DNA from: Lachnospiraceae bacterium
GTDB lineage: Bacteria; Bacillota; Clostridia; Lachnospirales; Lachnospiraceae
DNA length: 5,048 nucleotides
NCBI GenBank assembly: GCA_900751785.1
Contig: CAADSM010000142.1
Location: 1-5,048 of the forward strand
Direction: 5' to 3'
Shown: piece after piece, positions 1 to 5,048 of the stretch
How the letters are laid out: the number at the start of each line of letters is the position of its first letter
How positions within the stretch are numbered: the stretch's first letter is position 1
Position numbers and translations under genes: made by a program
Notes under the pieces: generated by a model
Told to the model about the DNA's origin: nothing
Seen by the model: the letters and a program-made list of their open reading frames with translations, nothing else
Database searches by the model: none

Positions 1-4
1 CCAT
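1..4 (-). CDS. Possible start of a leftward gene, cut by window edge
   Basis: On the minus strand an ATG at 4-2 lies 7 bases after AAAAGGAG (19-12), which has the spacing of a good ribosome binding site. Only the start codon and one further base are inside the window, so nothing can be said about the product. The same bases can be read differently. AAAAGGAG is also the 3' arm of the stem-loop at 12-60, and on the plus strand a TAA at 4-6 or 8-10 could be the stop of a gene converging from the left. This is a candidate only. Confidence 0.25.
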
Positions 5-11
5 AAATAAA

Positions 12-60
12 CTCCTTTTCGATAAGAATTGTCATATCTGTAATTCTTACCAAAAAGGAG
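12..60 (-). terminator. Long stem-loop after the fprA/kinase-like unit; probable terminator
   Basis: Arms at 12-30 and 42-60 (19 nt each) flank an 11-nt loop (31-41). Read as leftward RNA, all 19 positions pair: 17 Watson-Crick plus two G-U wobbles. As rightward RNA the same two positions become A-C mismatches, so the structure favours the minus-strand transcript. The base of the stem is CUCC/GGAG. In the leftward direction it is preceded by an A-run (69-64) and followed at once by UUUAUUUAU (11-3), as in an intrinsic terminator. A T-run at 64-69 follows on the plus strand, so weaker bidirectional action is possible. Against a plain terminator, the stem is long and AU-rich and its 3' arm contains a Shine-Dalgarno-like AAAAGGAG ahead of an ATG. 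An RBS-masking hairpin is the alternative. Confidence 0.6.
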
Positions 61-111
61 CCATTTTTTACCAAAGCCACAAAGTTTTTTACACTACCGG
101 TTTTTCAGATC

Positions 112-597
112 CTAAATGTATTCCAGCTTTTCAAAATAGTGCATCAGGATATCAGCACAGTTCTCTACGCCGAGCTCTGATGTGTCGAGGATCATGTGGT
201 AATCGTTCACATCACCCCATGTCTTCCCTGTATGATCATAATAGTAAGAAGCTCTTTCTTCATCAGTTCTCTCAACCTTTTCCTTGGCATCCTCATAGCT
301 CAGGCCGTCTTTTCCCATGATCCTCTGAATGCGGTCCTCCTTATCGGCGCATACAAAGATGTTCAGGACGTTCATGCGGTCCTTCAGGATGTCCGATGCG
401 CACCGCCCGAGGATGATGCAGGGCTTCTCCGCCAGCTTGCGTATCGCTTCCGCTTCGCTTTCATACATATGATCGTTGAGCTTTTCCTCAATATAAGCCT
501 TGTCATATACAGGAATGCCCAGTCTCTCAGAAAGCTCTCCGGCAATGATGCTGGCGCCGGTGCCGAAACGGCGGCTCATAGTGATAACTAATTTCAT
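112..597 (-). CDS. Compact cytidylate kinase-like family protein
   Basis: This 161-aa soluble protein resembles the Cytidylate_kin2-type (cytidylate kinase-like) P-loop family. It opens with a beta strand and a glycine loop, ITMSRRFGTGAS (residues 5-16), where the family usually has an SRQ-GSGG version instead of a classic GKS/T Walker A. A YDKAYIEE motif (31-38), an ILGRCASDIL core (62-71), VLNIFVCA (77-84), TDEERASYYYDHTGKTWG (111-128) and YHMILDTSELG (133-143) follow in the family order. Members are, from memory, about 200 aa. The stretch between YDKAYIEE and ILGRCA is about 40 residues short, so the nucleotide-binding or lid region is reduced. The substrate is unknown; CMP phosphorylation should not be assumed. 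ATG at 597 follows AAAGGAGG (612-605) with a 7-nt gap, which fixes the start. It lies 46 bp after fprA with no terminator between, so the two are probably cotranscribed. Confidence 0.82.
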   Translation of the reverse strand: MKLVITMSRRFGTGASIIAGELSERLGIPVYDKAYIEEKLNDHMYESEAEAIRKLAEKPCIILGRCASDILKDRMNVLNIFVCADKEDRIQRIMGKDGLSYEDAKEKVERTDEERASYYYDHTGKTWGDVNDYHMILDTSELGVENCADILMHYFEKLEYI

Positions 598-643
598 AGG
601 AACTCCTCCTTTGTAAACAGAATAAAATGTAAAGCAGTTACTA

Positions 644-1846
644 TTATAACACTTCTTCTGCGATTTGTCTGCTGACAGTTTTTAACTCTTCAAGCTGTGC
701 GTCTTTTAAAGAGGATTTGATCGTCACGCTGCTCTCCAGCAGAGTCATGTTCTTCATCTCGCTGACCTTTGCGGATATCAGCTTTGTTGACTGGGGAGCC
801 CATGTGCCGTTTCCGAGCACGGCAATGGTGCGGTTCTGGAGCGCCAGCGCCTTCATATCCTCGAGATAGTTGTCCATCAGCGGGTAGATGCCGTTATTGT
901 AGGTGGGCGCAGCAAGGACGATATGGCTGTACTTGAAGCTGTCCGCGATCAGTTCGGATACATGTGTCTTGGAAATGTTGTGCATCCGAATGTCCCTCAC
1001 GCCCGCCTCTGCGAGCATCGATGCAAGGACATCTGCCATGTTTTCCGTGTTTCCGTACATGCTGGCATAAGCGATCATGACGCCTTTTTCTTCCGGCTCA
1101 TATTTGCTCCATGTGTCGTATTTTCCGATGATATAATCAAGATCTGTCCTCCAGACCGGGCCGTGGAGCGGGCATATCATCTGGATGTCCAGAGCAGCGG
1201 CTTTTTTCAGGACGTTCTGTACCTGCATGCCGTACTTGCCGACGATATTGGTATAGTAGCGGCGCGCTTCGTCGAGCCAGTCTCTGTCGAAGTTGACCTC
1301 GTCGTTAAAGAGATTTCCGTTCAGCGCCTTGAAGGTGCCGAACGCATCGGCGGAGAAGAGGACCTTGTCCGTCTCATCATAGGTCATCATGGCTTCCGGC
1401 CCGTGGAACAACCGCGCCATCACAAAATGGAGCGTGTGCTTTCCGGATGAAAATGTGTCTCCTTCTTTGACAGTGACTGTACGGCCTTCCAGATCGAAGC
1501 TGAAGAACTGGCTGATCATCGGGAATGTCTTTGCATTTCCGATGAGCTTTACCTCCGGATAGCGGAGCACGAGATCCTCGATCATGGCGCAGTGATCCGG
1601 CTCCATGTGATTTACTACGAGATAATCGAGCGTGCGTCCGTTTAACACTGCCTGGACATTTTCGAGGAACTGGCGTCCGACAGAGTAGTCGGCAGCGTCG
1701 AACAGTACGGTCTTCTCGTCCATCAGGAGATAGGAGTTGTATGAAACTCCGTCAGACAGCGGGAAGATATTCTCGAATAATTCGATCCTGCGGTCGCTGG
1801 CTCCCACCCAGTACAGGTCATCTGTTACTTTTCTGAAACAATGCAT
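644..1846 (-). CDS. fprA: Flavodiiron protein (FprA family A-type flavoprotein)
   Basis: This 400-aa cytoplasmic protein reduces O2 to water and/or NO to N2O, normally taking electrons from rubredoxin, and so protects anaerobes from oxidative or nitrosative stress. The N-terminal metallo-beta-lactamase-like domain (about 1-250) keeps every expected diiron ligand: H80, E82 and D84 in NHMEPDH, H148 in LFHGP, D167 in SADAFG and H228 in CPLHGP. The C-terminal flavodoxin domain (about 255-400) has the FMN phosphate loop YASMYGNT (260-267), APTYNNGIYP (313-322) and GNGTWAPQS (345-353). No rubredoxin or flavin reductase domain is fused, so a separate electron donor is needed; none is in the window. 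The length is typical of the family. The start at 1846 is chosen because AAAGGAGG precedes it; an in-frame ATG at 1984 would add 46 non-homologous-looking residues. It is first in the leftward unit and diverges from the ArsC/Spx-like gene. Whether O2 or NO is the main substrate cannot be read from the sequence. Confidence 0.95.
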   Translation of the reverse strand: MHCFRKVTDDLYWVGASDRRIELFENIFPLSDGVSYNSYLLMDEKTVLFDAADYSVGRQFLENVQAVLNGRTLDYLVVNHMEPDHCAMIEDLVLRYPEVKLIGNAKTFPMISQFFSFDLEGRTVTVKEGDTFSSGKHTLHFVMARLFHGPEAMMTYDETDKVLFSADAFGTFKALNGNLFNDEVNFDRDWLDEARRYYTNIVGKYGMQVQNVLKKAAALDIQMICPLHGPVWRTDLDYIIGKYDTWSKYEPEEKGVMIAYASMYGNTENMADVLASMLAEAGVRDIRMHNISKTHVSELIADSFKYSHIVLAAPTYNNGIYPLMDNYLEDMKALALQNRTIAVLGNGTWAPQSTKLISAKVSEMKNMTLLESSVTIKSSLKDAQLEELKTVSRQIAEEVL

Positions 1847-1855
1847 AATAATAAT

Positions 1856-1863
1856 CCTCCTTT
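1856..1863 (-). promoter_or_regulatory. Ribosome binding site that fixes the fprA start
   Basis: The minus strand reads AAAGGAGG, a full match to the anti-16S consensus, 9 bases before the ATG at 1846-1844. It lies inside the longer open frame that begins at 1984. It also sits downstream of the predicted promoter at 1914-1941, whose transcript would begin at about 1907 and could not include the upstream ATG. Both points favour the 400-aa product. Confidence 0.9.
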
Positions 1864-1913
1864 GATCCCTATCTGTAACATCAAGTGAATATACTAAAAC
1901 TTTGATCGACTCT

Positions 1914-1941
1914 ATTCTAACATAAAAGAAAAATTTGACAA
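1914..1941 (-). promoter_or_regulatory. Predicted sigma-A promoter for fprA
   Basis: On the minus strand a -35 TTGTCA (1941-1936, 5/6 to consensus) and a -10 TAGAAT (1919-1914, 5/6) are separated by 16 bp. Transcription would start near 1907, giving a leader of about 60 nt ahead of fprA. The -35 hexamer lies on the same bases as a TTGACA on the opposite strand (1935-1940), although that one lacks a good -10. Confidence 0.6.
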
Positions 1942-1965
1942 GATGGGAATCTGTCTTTGTTCTGC

Positions 1966-1994
1966 TTGACATCTTCCCGAGCATTTCGCAAAAT
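1966..1994 (+). promoter_or_regulatory. Predicted promoter for the rightward operon
   Basis: A perfect -35 TTGACA (1966-1971) is followed after 17 bp by CAAAAT (1989-1994, 4/6 to TATAAT). The start would be near 2001, leaving a leader of about 42 nt. That leader contains a small dyad GATTT-tt-AAATC (2009-2020) and the ribosome binding site. The -35 boxes of this promoter and the leftward fprA promoter are only 24 bp apart, so a single bound regulator could affect both. Confidence 0.5.
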
Positions 1995-2042
1995 AAGGAT
2001 AGAAAAGGGATTTTTAAATCGTGACAGAGAAGGAGAAAGAGT

Positions 2043-2390
2043 ATGTTATTTGTATGTTATCCGAAGTGCAGTACATGCATGAAGGCGAAAAAGTGGCTTG
2101 ATGAAAAAGGACTGGAGTATGAGATGAGGGATATCAAGGCGGACAATCCTACAGCCGGTGAATTGAGCGAGTGGCATCAGAAAAGCGGACTGCCGCTCAA
2201 GAGATTTTTCAACACCAGCGGGAATTTGTACAAGGAGATGAAGCTCAAGGACAGACTGCCGGAGATGACGGAAGAAGAGCAGCTTCAGCTTCTCGGCAGC
2301 GACGGAATGCTCGTGAAGCGTCCGATCGTGGTGGACGGGAATACCGTGCTTGTCGGATTTCGCGAGAAGGAGTGGGAGACGCTGGCGTGA
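2043..2390 (+). CDS. ArsC/Spx-family thioredoxin-fold protein
   Basis: This 115-aa cytoplasmic protein belongs to the ArsC/Spx/MgsR/YffB-like superfamily. It starts with a beta strand and a redox motif, CYPKCSTC, giving a CXXC pair C9/C12 plus an extra C5. The family continuation is present: AKKWLDEKGLEYEMRDI (15-31), LPLKRFFNTSG (50-60), and the C-terminal KRPIVVDG (92-99) with cis-proline candidate P94, then GFRE with R107. Members are arsenate reductases, glutathione- or thiol-linked oxidoreductases, or the RNA polymerase-binding regulators Spx and MgsR; sequence alone does not separate these. The CXXC favours an Spx-like or disulfide-forming type over the single-cysteine E. coli ArsC type, and no arsenic genes are nearby. 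The ATG at 2043 follows AGAAGGAGA at a suitable distance. It is first in the rightward unit, diverges from fprA, and ends 56 bp before the MoxR gene. A redox role is likely; the specific activity is unknown. Confidence 0.85.
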   Translation: MLFVCYPKCSTCMKAKKWLDEKGLEYEMRDIKADNPTAGELSEWHQKSGLPLKRFFNTSGNLYKEMKLKDRLPEMTEEEQLQLLGSDGMLVKRPIVVDGNTVLVGFREKEWETLA

Positions 2391-2446
2391 CAGCTGAGAA
2401 TGTCATGACGGGATAAGGTCCATGCAGGACAGAAAGGGGAATTGAT

Positions 2447-3412
2447 ATGGCGGGAGAAGAAAAATGGGCGTGGCGCGTCATCGATGAGGTTGAGAAGGCA
2501 GTAGTCGGGAAGAGAGACATCCTGACGAAGATCATGACAGCGATCCTCGCAGGCGGACATATATTAATAGAAGATATTCCGGGGACGGGGAAGACGACCA
2601 TGGCTCTGGCATTTTCAAGGGCGATGGGGCTGGAGGTGAAGCGTGTGCAGTTTACGCCGGATGTGCTGCCGTCGGATCTGACCGGCTTTACGGTTTATCA
2701 GAAGGAGACGGGGAAATTCGTCTATCAGCCGGGCGCGGCGATCTGCAATCTGCTGCTGGCGGACGAGATCAACAGGACCTCGCCAAAGACACAGTCCGCG
2801 CTGCTCGAAGTGATGGAGGAACAGCAGGTGACGGTCGACGGAGTGACGAGAGACACCGGCAATCCGTTTATCGTGATCGCGACGGAAAATCCGGCGGGGT
2901 CTGCCGGTACGCAGCTCCTGCCGGAGTCTCAGCTGGACCGCTTCATGATCTGTGTCAGCATGGGTTATCCCACGCTGGAGGAAGAGATGAAGATCTTAAG
3001 AAGGAGTCAGGGAAGCGTGCAGGCGGGAGAGCGGATCACGGACAGCGTGGAGCCGATCCTTGATGCGTCGTCTCTGCTACAGCTGAGAAAGAATGCGGGA
3101 GAGGTCTTTGTGCATGAGCTGATCTACCGCTATATCGCAGAGCTTGCGCAGGCGACGAGGGAAAATGAGTGGGTAGAGCTGGGCCTGAGCCCGCGTGGGA
3201 CTGTCGCGCTCACGGCAATGGCGAAAGCACGCGCATATCTGAAGGGACGTGCCTTTGTGATCCCTGCCGATGTGGCGGAGGGGTTCCCCGATGTCGCGTC
3301 GCACAGACTGATCCTGAATATGAAGGCAAAGGGGGGGCATATCCGGACAGACGAGCTGATACGGCAGGTGATCGAGAGCGTGCCTCAGCCGTCGGTGAAG
3401 AAGAGGCGATAG
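2447..3412 (+). CDS. MoxR-family AAA+ ATPase
   Basis: This 321-aa cytoplasmic ATPase of the MoxR (AAA_3) group is the kind thought to act as a chaperone-like remodeller with a DUF58 or vWA partner. All AAA+ elements are visible: Walker [11 protein letters not shown] (42-51), with D43 where many P-loops have the first glycine, as is common in Firmicute MoxR; Walker [10 protein letters not shown] (102-110); [20 protein letters not shown] (113-132); sensor 1 IATENP (144-149); the QLDRF arginine finger region, R165; and sensor 2 GLSPRG with R250. The lid domain is about 215-312 and the tail is basic. Length is normal for the family. AAAGGGG (2433-2439) precedes the ATG by 7 nt. The 56-bp gap before it holds small dyads (TGACA-8-TGTCA at 2388-2405 and GTCATGAC at 2402-2409) but no clear promoter or terminator, so it is probably read with the upstream gene. 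It ends 3 bp before the DUF58 gene, its expected partner. The client is unknown. Confidence 0.95.
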   Translation: MAGEEKWAWRVIDEVEKAVVGKRDILTKIMTAILAGGHILIEDIPGTGKTTMALAFSRAMGLEVKRVQFTPDVLPSDLTGFTVYQKETGKFVYQPGAAICNLLLADEINRTSPKTQSALLEVMEEQQVTVDGVTRDTGNPFIVIATENPAGSAGTQLLPESQLDRFMICVSMGYPTLEEEMKILRRSQGSVQAGERITDSVEPILDASSLLQLRKNAGEVFVHELIYRYIAELAQATRENEWVELGLSPRGTVALTAMAKARAYLKGRAFVIPADVAEGFPDVASHRLILNMKAKGGHIRTDELIRQVIESVPQPSVKKRR

Positions 3413-3415
3413 AAA

Positions 3416-4471
3416 ATGTGGAAAAGAATGACAGGCTATTTCGCGACCGTGCTCCTGGTCATATATCTGTTTTTCATGTATGACGAGACCGTGCTCTCCG
3501 GCATACTGGTCCTTGTGATCCTGTATCCGGTATGCGCCTGCATCTTTCTCCTGCTGTGCCGGAAGAAGATCACGGCGGCTCTGGACCGCGTGCCTCCGAT
3601 GGGGGAGAAGGATAAGAGGATCCGGGCCGGGGTGAGTGTGAAAAACGCTTCCCGAAGATTTCCGCTCCGGTGCGAGGCGCAGCTCTCAGTAGGGAACAGG
3701 ACCTCTGGGAAAAAGATCCGGCGCAGGTTCGGCGGGCTTATCCTGCCGGGGCAGGAGGAGACGTTCTGGTGTGAATTTGAAACGGCATTCTGCGGAAATG
3801 TGGAGGTCATCCTTGAGTCGGTCAGGCTCTATGATTTGTTCGGGATCTTCTATATAAAGCAGAAGGTCCAGAGGAAGGCGTCTGTGAAGGTCATGCCGGA
3901 GTTTGAGCTCATGCCCGTTGAGATCACCAGAGCGACACGGGAGTTTCAGGCAGACGCGGAGGAATATTCTGGTGAGAAAAAGGGGGATGACCCTTCCGAG
4001 CTCTATCAGGTGCGGGAATACCGCATCCAGGACTCGGTGAGAGACATCCACTGGAAGCTGAGCGCCAAGGAGGAAACGTTCATGGTGAAGGAGCGGGGGT
4101 TCCCGCTTGGCTGCGTTGTGCTCGTGTGGATCGATTTCGCGGAGAAGGAACGGTCGGCAGCAGGCTTCTCCAGGCTTTTGGAGACGGCGGCATCACTGTC
4201 GATCACGCTGGCAGAACAGAAATGTATCCATCTGGCCGCCTGGTATGAAGAGAAGAATGAGCGGATCGGGATGAAGCGAGTGAAGGATGAGGAGAGTGCC
4301 TGCGAGCTGATCTGGCAGCTCATGGAGATCGAGCCGTACCGTGATCCGGTCAGGAAGCAGGCCTGTTTCGACGACACGTTCCGGGGACATGAGTTCAGCA
4401 GCACGGTAACAATAGACGGACGGGGAGTTCTGCGCAAAGACGGAGAGGCCCCTGAGCTGCTGAGACTGTAA
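3416..4471 (+). CDS. DUF58 domain membrane-anchored protein
   Basis: This 351-aa protein has two adjacent hydrophobic segments (about 8-22 and 26-48) at the N terminus, followed by a soluble part after RKK (49-51). The DUF58 signature lies at 200-226: REYRIQDSVRDIHWKLSA, then MVKERG, with the invariant-looking R200, E201, D210, H212, W213 and K214. A short vWA-like strand, VVLVWIDFAEK (234-244), follows. Its D240 is not followed by the DXSXS spacing of a MIDAS metal site, so metal-dependent ligand binding is unlikely. Some relatives are nearer 400 aa (for example B. subtilis YeaD, from memory), so the C-terminal part is somewhat short. Start at 3416 is 3 bp after the MoxR stop, with GAGG at 3403-3406, consistent with translational coupling. 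A second ATG at 3428 is possible. The partner is presumably the MoxR ATPase; the biochemical role is unknown for the family. Confidence 0.9.
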   Translation: MWKRMTGYFATVLLVIYLFFMYDETVLSGILVLVILYPVCACIFLLLCRKKITAALDRVPPMGEKDKRIRAGVSVKNASRRFPLRCEAQLSVGNRTSGKKIRRRFGGLILPGQEETFWCEFETAFCGNVEVILESVRLYDLFGIFYIKQKVQRKASVKVMPEFELMPVEITRATREFQADAEEYSGEKKGDDPSELYQVREYRIQDSVRDIHWKLSAKEETFMVKERGFPLGCVVLVWIDFAEKERSAAGFSRLLETAASLSITLAEQKCIHLAAWYEEKNERIGMKRVKDEESACELIWQLMEIEPYRDPVRKQACFDDTFRGHEFSSTVTIDGRGVLRKDGEAPELLRL

Positions 4472-4481
4472 GACATAGGAC

Positions 4482-4504
4482 CGGCAGGCTTGTCGGGACT
4501 GCCG
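4482..4504 (+). other. Small hairpin in the DUF58 to next-gene spacer
   Basis: CGGCAG (4482-4487) and CTGCCG (4499-4504) are perfect inverted copies around an 11-nt loop, starting 11 bp after the DUF58 stop. No T-run follows, so it is unlikely to be an intrinsic terminator. It may affect mRNA stability or processing between the two cistrons, or be chance in GC-rich sequence. Confidence 0.3.
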
Positions 4505-4554
4505 CGGTATCAGGAAAGAGCAGTGTGTCTGCATGACAGGGGAAGGGGAGAAGG

Positions 4555-5048
4555 ATGCGGAAGAAGAAAAAGAAATTGTCCGGCGTTCGATCCGGGATCA
4601 GAGTATATGGCAGTATGTCAGCGGAAAACAGAAATAAGAGGCAGGGCAGCGGATCGTGGGTGCTGGATGCGCTCTCTGTCTGCATGCTCGCTGCCGCGTG
4701 GTGGAATGCGTTCCTTTCTGTCTTTCCGGCAGATATCAGCAGTGTGTGGCTGTACGGCGGCATTGCCGTCTGTTCGTTTTTCCTGAGCGCTCTGCACAGA
4801 AGAAGGGGAAAGAAGGCAGCAGTCTGTGTCTTCCTTCTTGCGGGAGCCGCGATCGCGGCAGGAGTACTGACATGGCGGTATGTTCCTGACGTTATCGGCA
4901 GATGGACAGCAGGAAAAGCAGGGGCGGTCGCCGCGGTGCTGACGGTGCCCCTGCTGGAGCTGTGGATGCTCGTGAGAAAGTCCGGGCGCGCGAGGGCGGC
5001 TGCAGGGACCGTGATCCCGGTTCCGCTGATCGCGGCAGCATGTGCCGG
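4555..5048 (+). CDS. Multi-pass membrane protein, probably transglutaminase-like (partial, N-terminal)
   Basis: The frame from the ATG at 4555 stays open to the right edge (164 codons plus two bases). The N terminus is strongly basic (MRKKKKKL) with more Arg/Lys up to residue 30, then hydrophobic segments at about 35-57, 62-80, 88-106, 122-140 and from 149 on, separated by Arg/Lys-rich turns (RRRGKK at 82-87, RKSGRAR at 141-147). This looks like the membrane-spanning N-terminal half of TgpA/YebA-type transglutaminase-like proteins, which commonly follow MoxR and DUF58 genes. The Cys-His-Asp catalytic domain would lie beyond the edge, so the name rests on context. GGGGAG (4545-4550) ends 4 bp before the ATG, with a second GGGGAA further up. 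An in-frame ATG at 4615 (residue 21) lacks a ribosome binding site but would remove the unusual basic leader. It starts 83 bp after the DUF58 gene, in the same direction. Confidence 0.75.
   Translation, partial: MRKKKKKLSGVRSGIRVYGSMSAENRNKRQGSGSWVLDALSVCMLAAAWWNAFLSVFPADISSVWLYGGIAVCSFFLSALHRRRGKKAAVCVFLLAGAAIAAGVLTWRYVPDVIGRWTAGKAGAVAAVLTVPLLELWMLVRKSGRARAAAGTVIPVPLIAAACA

Noticed and set aside
196..591. 131-codon open frame on the plus strand, opposite the kinase-like gene
   Set aside because: It is antisense to a gene with clear family motifs, has no recognisable domain, and is best explained as a by-product of the coding strand's codon bias.
923..1450. 175-codon open frame on the plus strand, opposite fprA
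   Set aside because: It lies wholly within fprA, which has all its catalytic residues. The antisense translation shows no domain.
1847..1984. In-frame extension of fprA to an ATG at 1984, giving 446 aa
   Set aside because: The extra 46 residues do not look like the family N terminus. The perfect ribosome binding site and the predicted promoter both lie inside this stretch, and the 400-aa form has normal family length.
2391..2446. Possible operator or terminator in the gap before the MoxR gene
   Set aside because: The dyads (TGACA/TGTCA, GTCATGAC) are short, no T-run follows, and no -35/-10 pair is convincing. Probably chance.
4006..4476. Long minus-strand open frames opposite the DUF58 gene (also 3436-3810, 3686-4051 and 4193-4534)
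   Set aside because: Several overlapping antisense frames in one GC-rich gene are expected by chance. The serine- and arginine-rich translations have no family features.
4533..4637. 34-codon frame encoding a charged peptide (starts MTGEGEKDAEEEKE)
   Set aside because: It looks protein-like, but the nearest AGGA is 17 bases upstream of the ATG, too far to be a good ribosome binding site, and most of it overlaps the start of the next gene in another frame. Not supported without conservation data.
4490..4786. 98-codon plus-strand frame between DUF58 and the right edge
   Set aside because: It overlaps the frame from 4555, which stays open to the edge, has a better ribosome binding site and encodes regular membrane segments. 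The 98-codon product looks like out-of-frame sequence.

Overview
The window looks like chromosomal DNA of an anaerobic or microaerotolerant Firmicute, most likely a Lachnospiraceae-type Clostridium. This is an inference from three things: moderately GC-rich coding sequence with AT-rich intergenic spacers, canonical AAAGGAGG ribosome binding sites, and the gene families present. I see no rRNA, tRNA, mobile element, CRISPR array or sign of recent transfer.

Layout: two transcription units diverge from an AT-rich spacer at 1847-2042. The leftward unit (minus strand) carries a free-standing flavodiiron protein (fprA, O2/NO reductase type, 400 aa) and then a compact cytidylate kinase-like protein (161 aa). 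It ends in a 111-bp AT-rich stretch holding a long stem-loop at 12-60. That stem-loop is either the terminator of the unit or, less likely, a structure masking the ribosome binding site of a gene that starts at the left edge.

The rightward unit (plus strand) carries an ArsC/Spx-family thioredoxin-fold protein, a MoxR-family AAA+ ATPase, a DUF58 membrane protein, and a fourth, multi-spanning membrane protein cut by the right edge. The last three match the widespread MoxR-DUF58-transglutaminase arrangement (Bacillus subtilis yeaC-yeaD-yebA is the example I know). The right-edge protein is therefore probably the transglutaminase-like member, but its catalytic part is outside the window.

How they may work together: fprA and the ArsC/Spx-family gene share one control region with closely packed, back-to-back promoters, so joint redox control is plausible but unproven. 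MoxR and DUF58 proteins are thought to act as an ATPase/adaptor pair remodelling a client, here probably at the membrane. No gene here belongs to a clearly new family. The features most worth a second look are the 19-bp stem-loop, the shortened kinase-like protein, the DUF58 protein without a MIDAS motif, and the Spx-like gene heading the MoxR operon.
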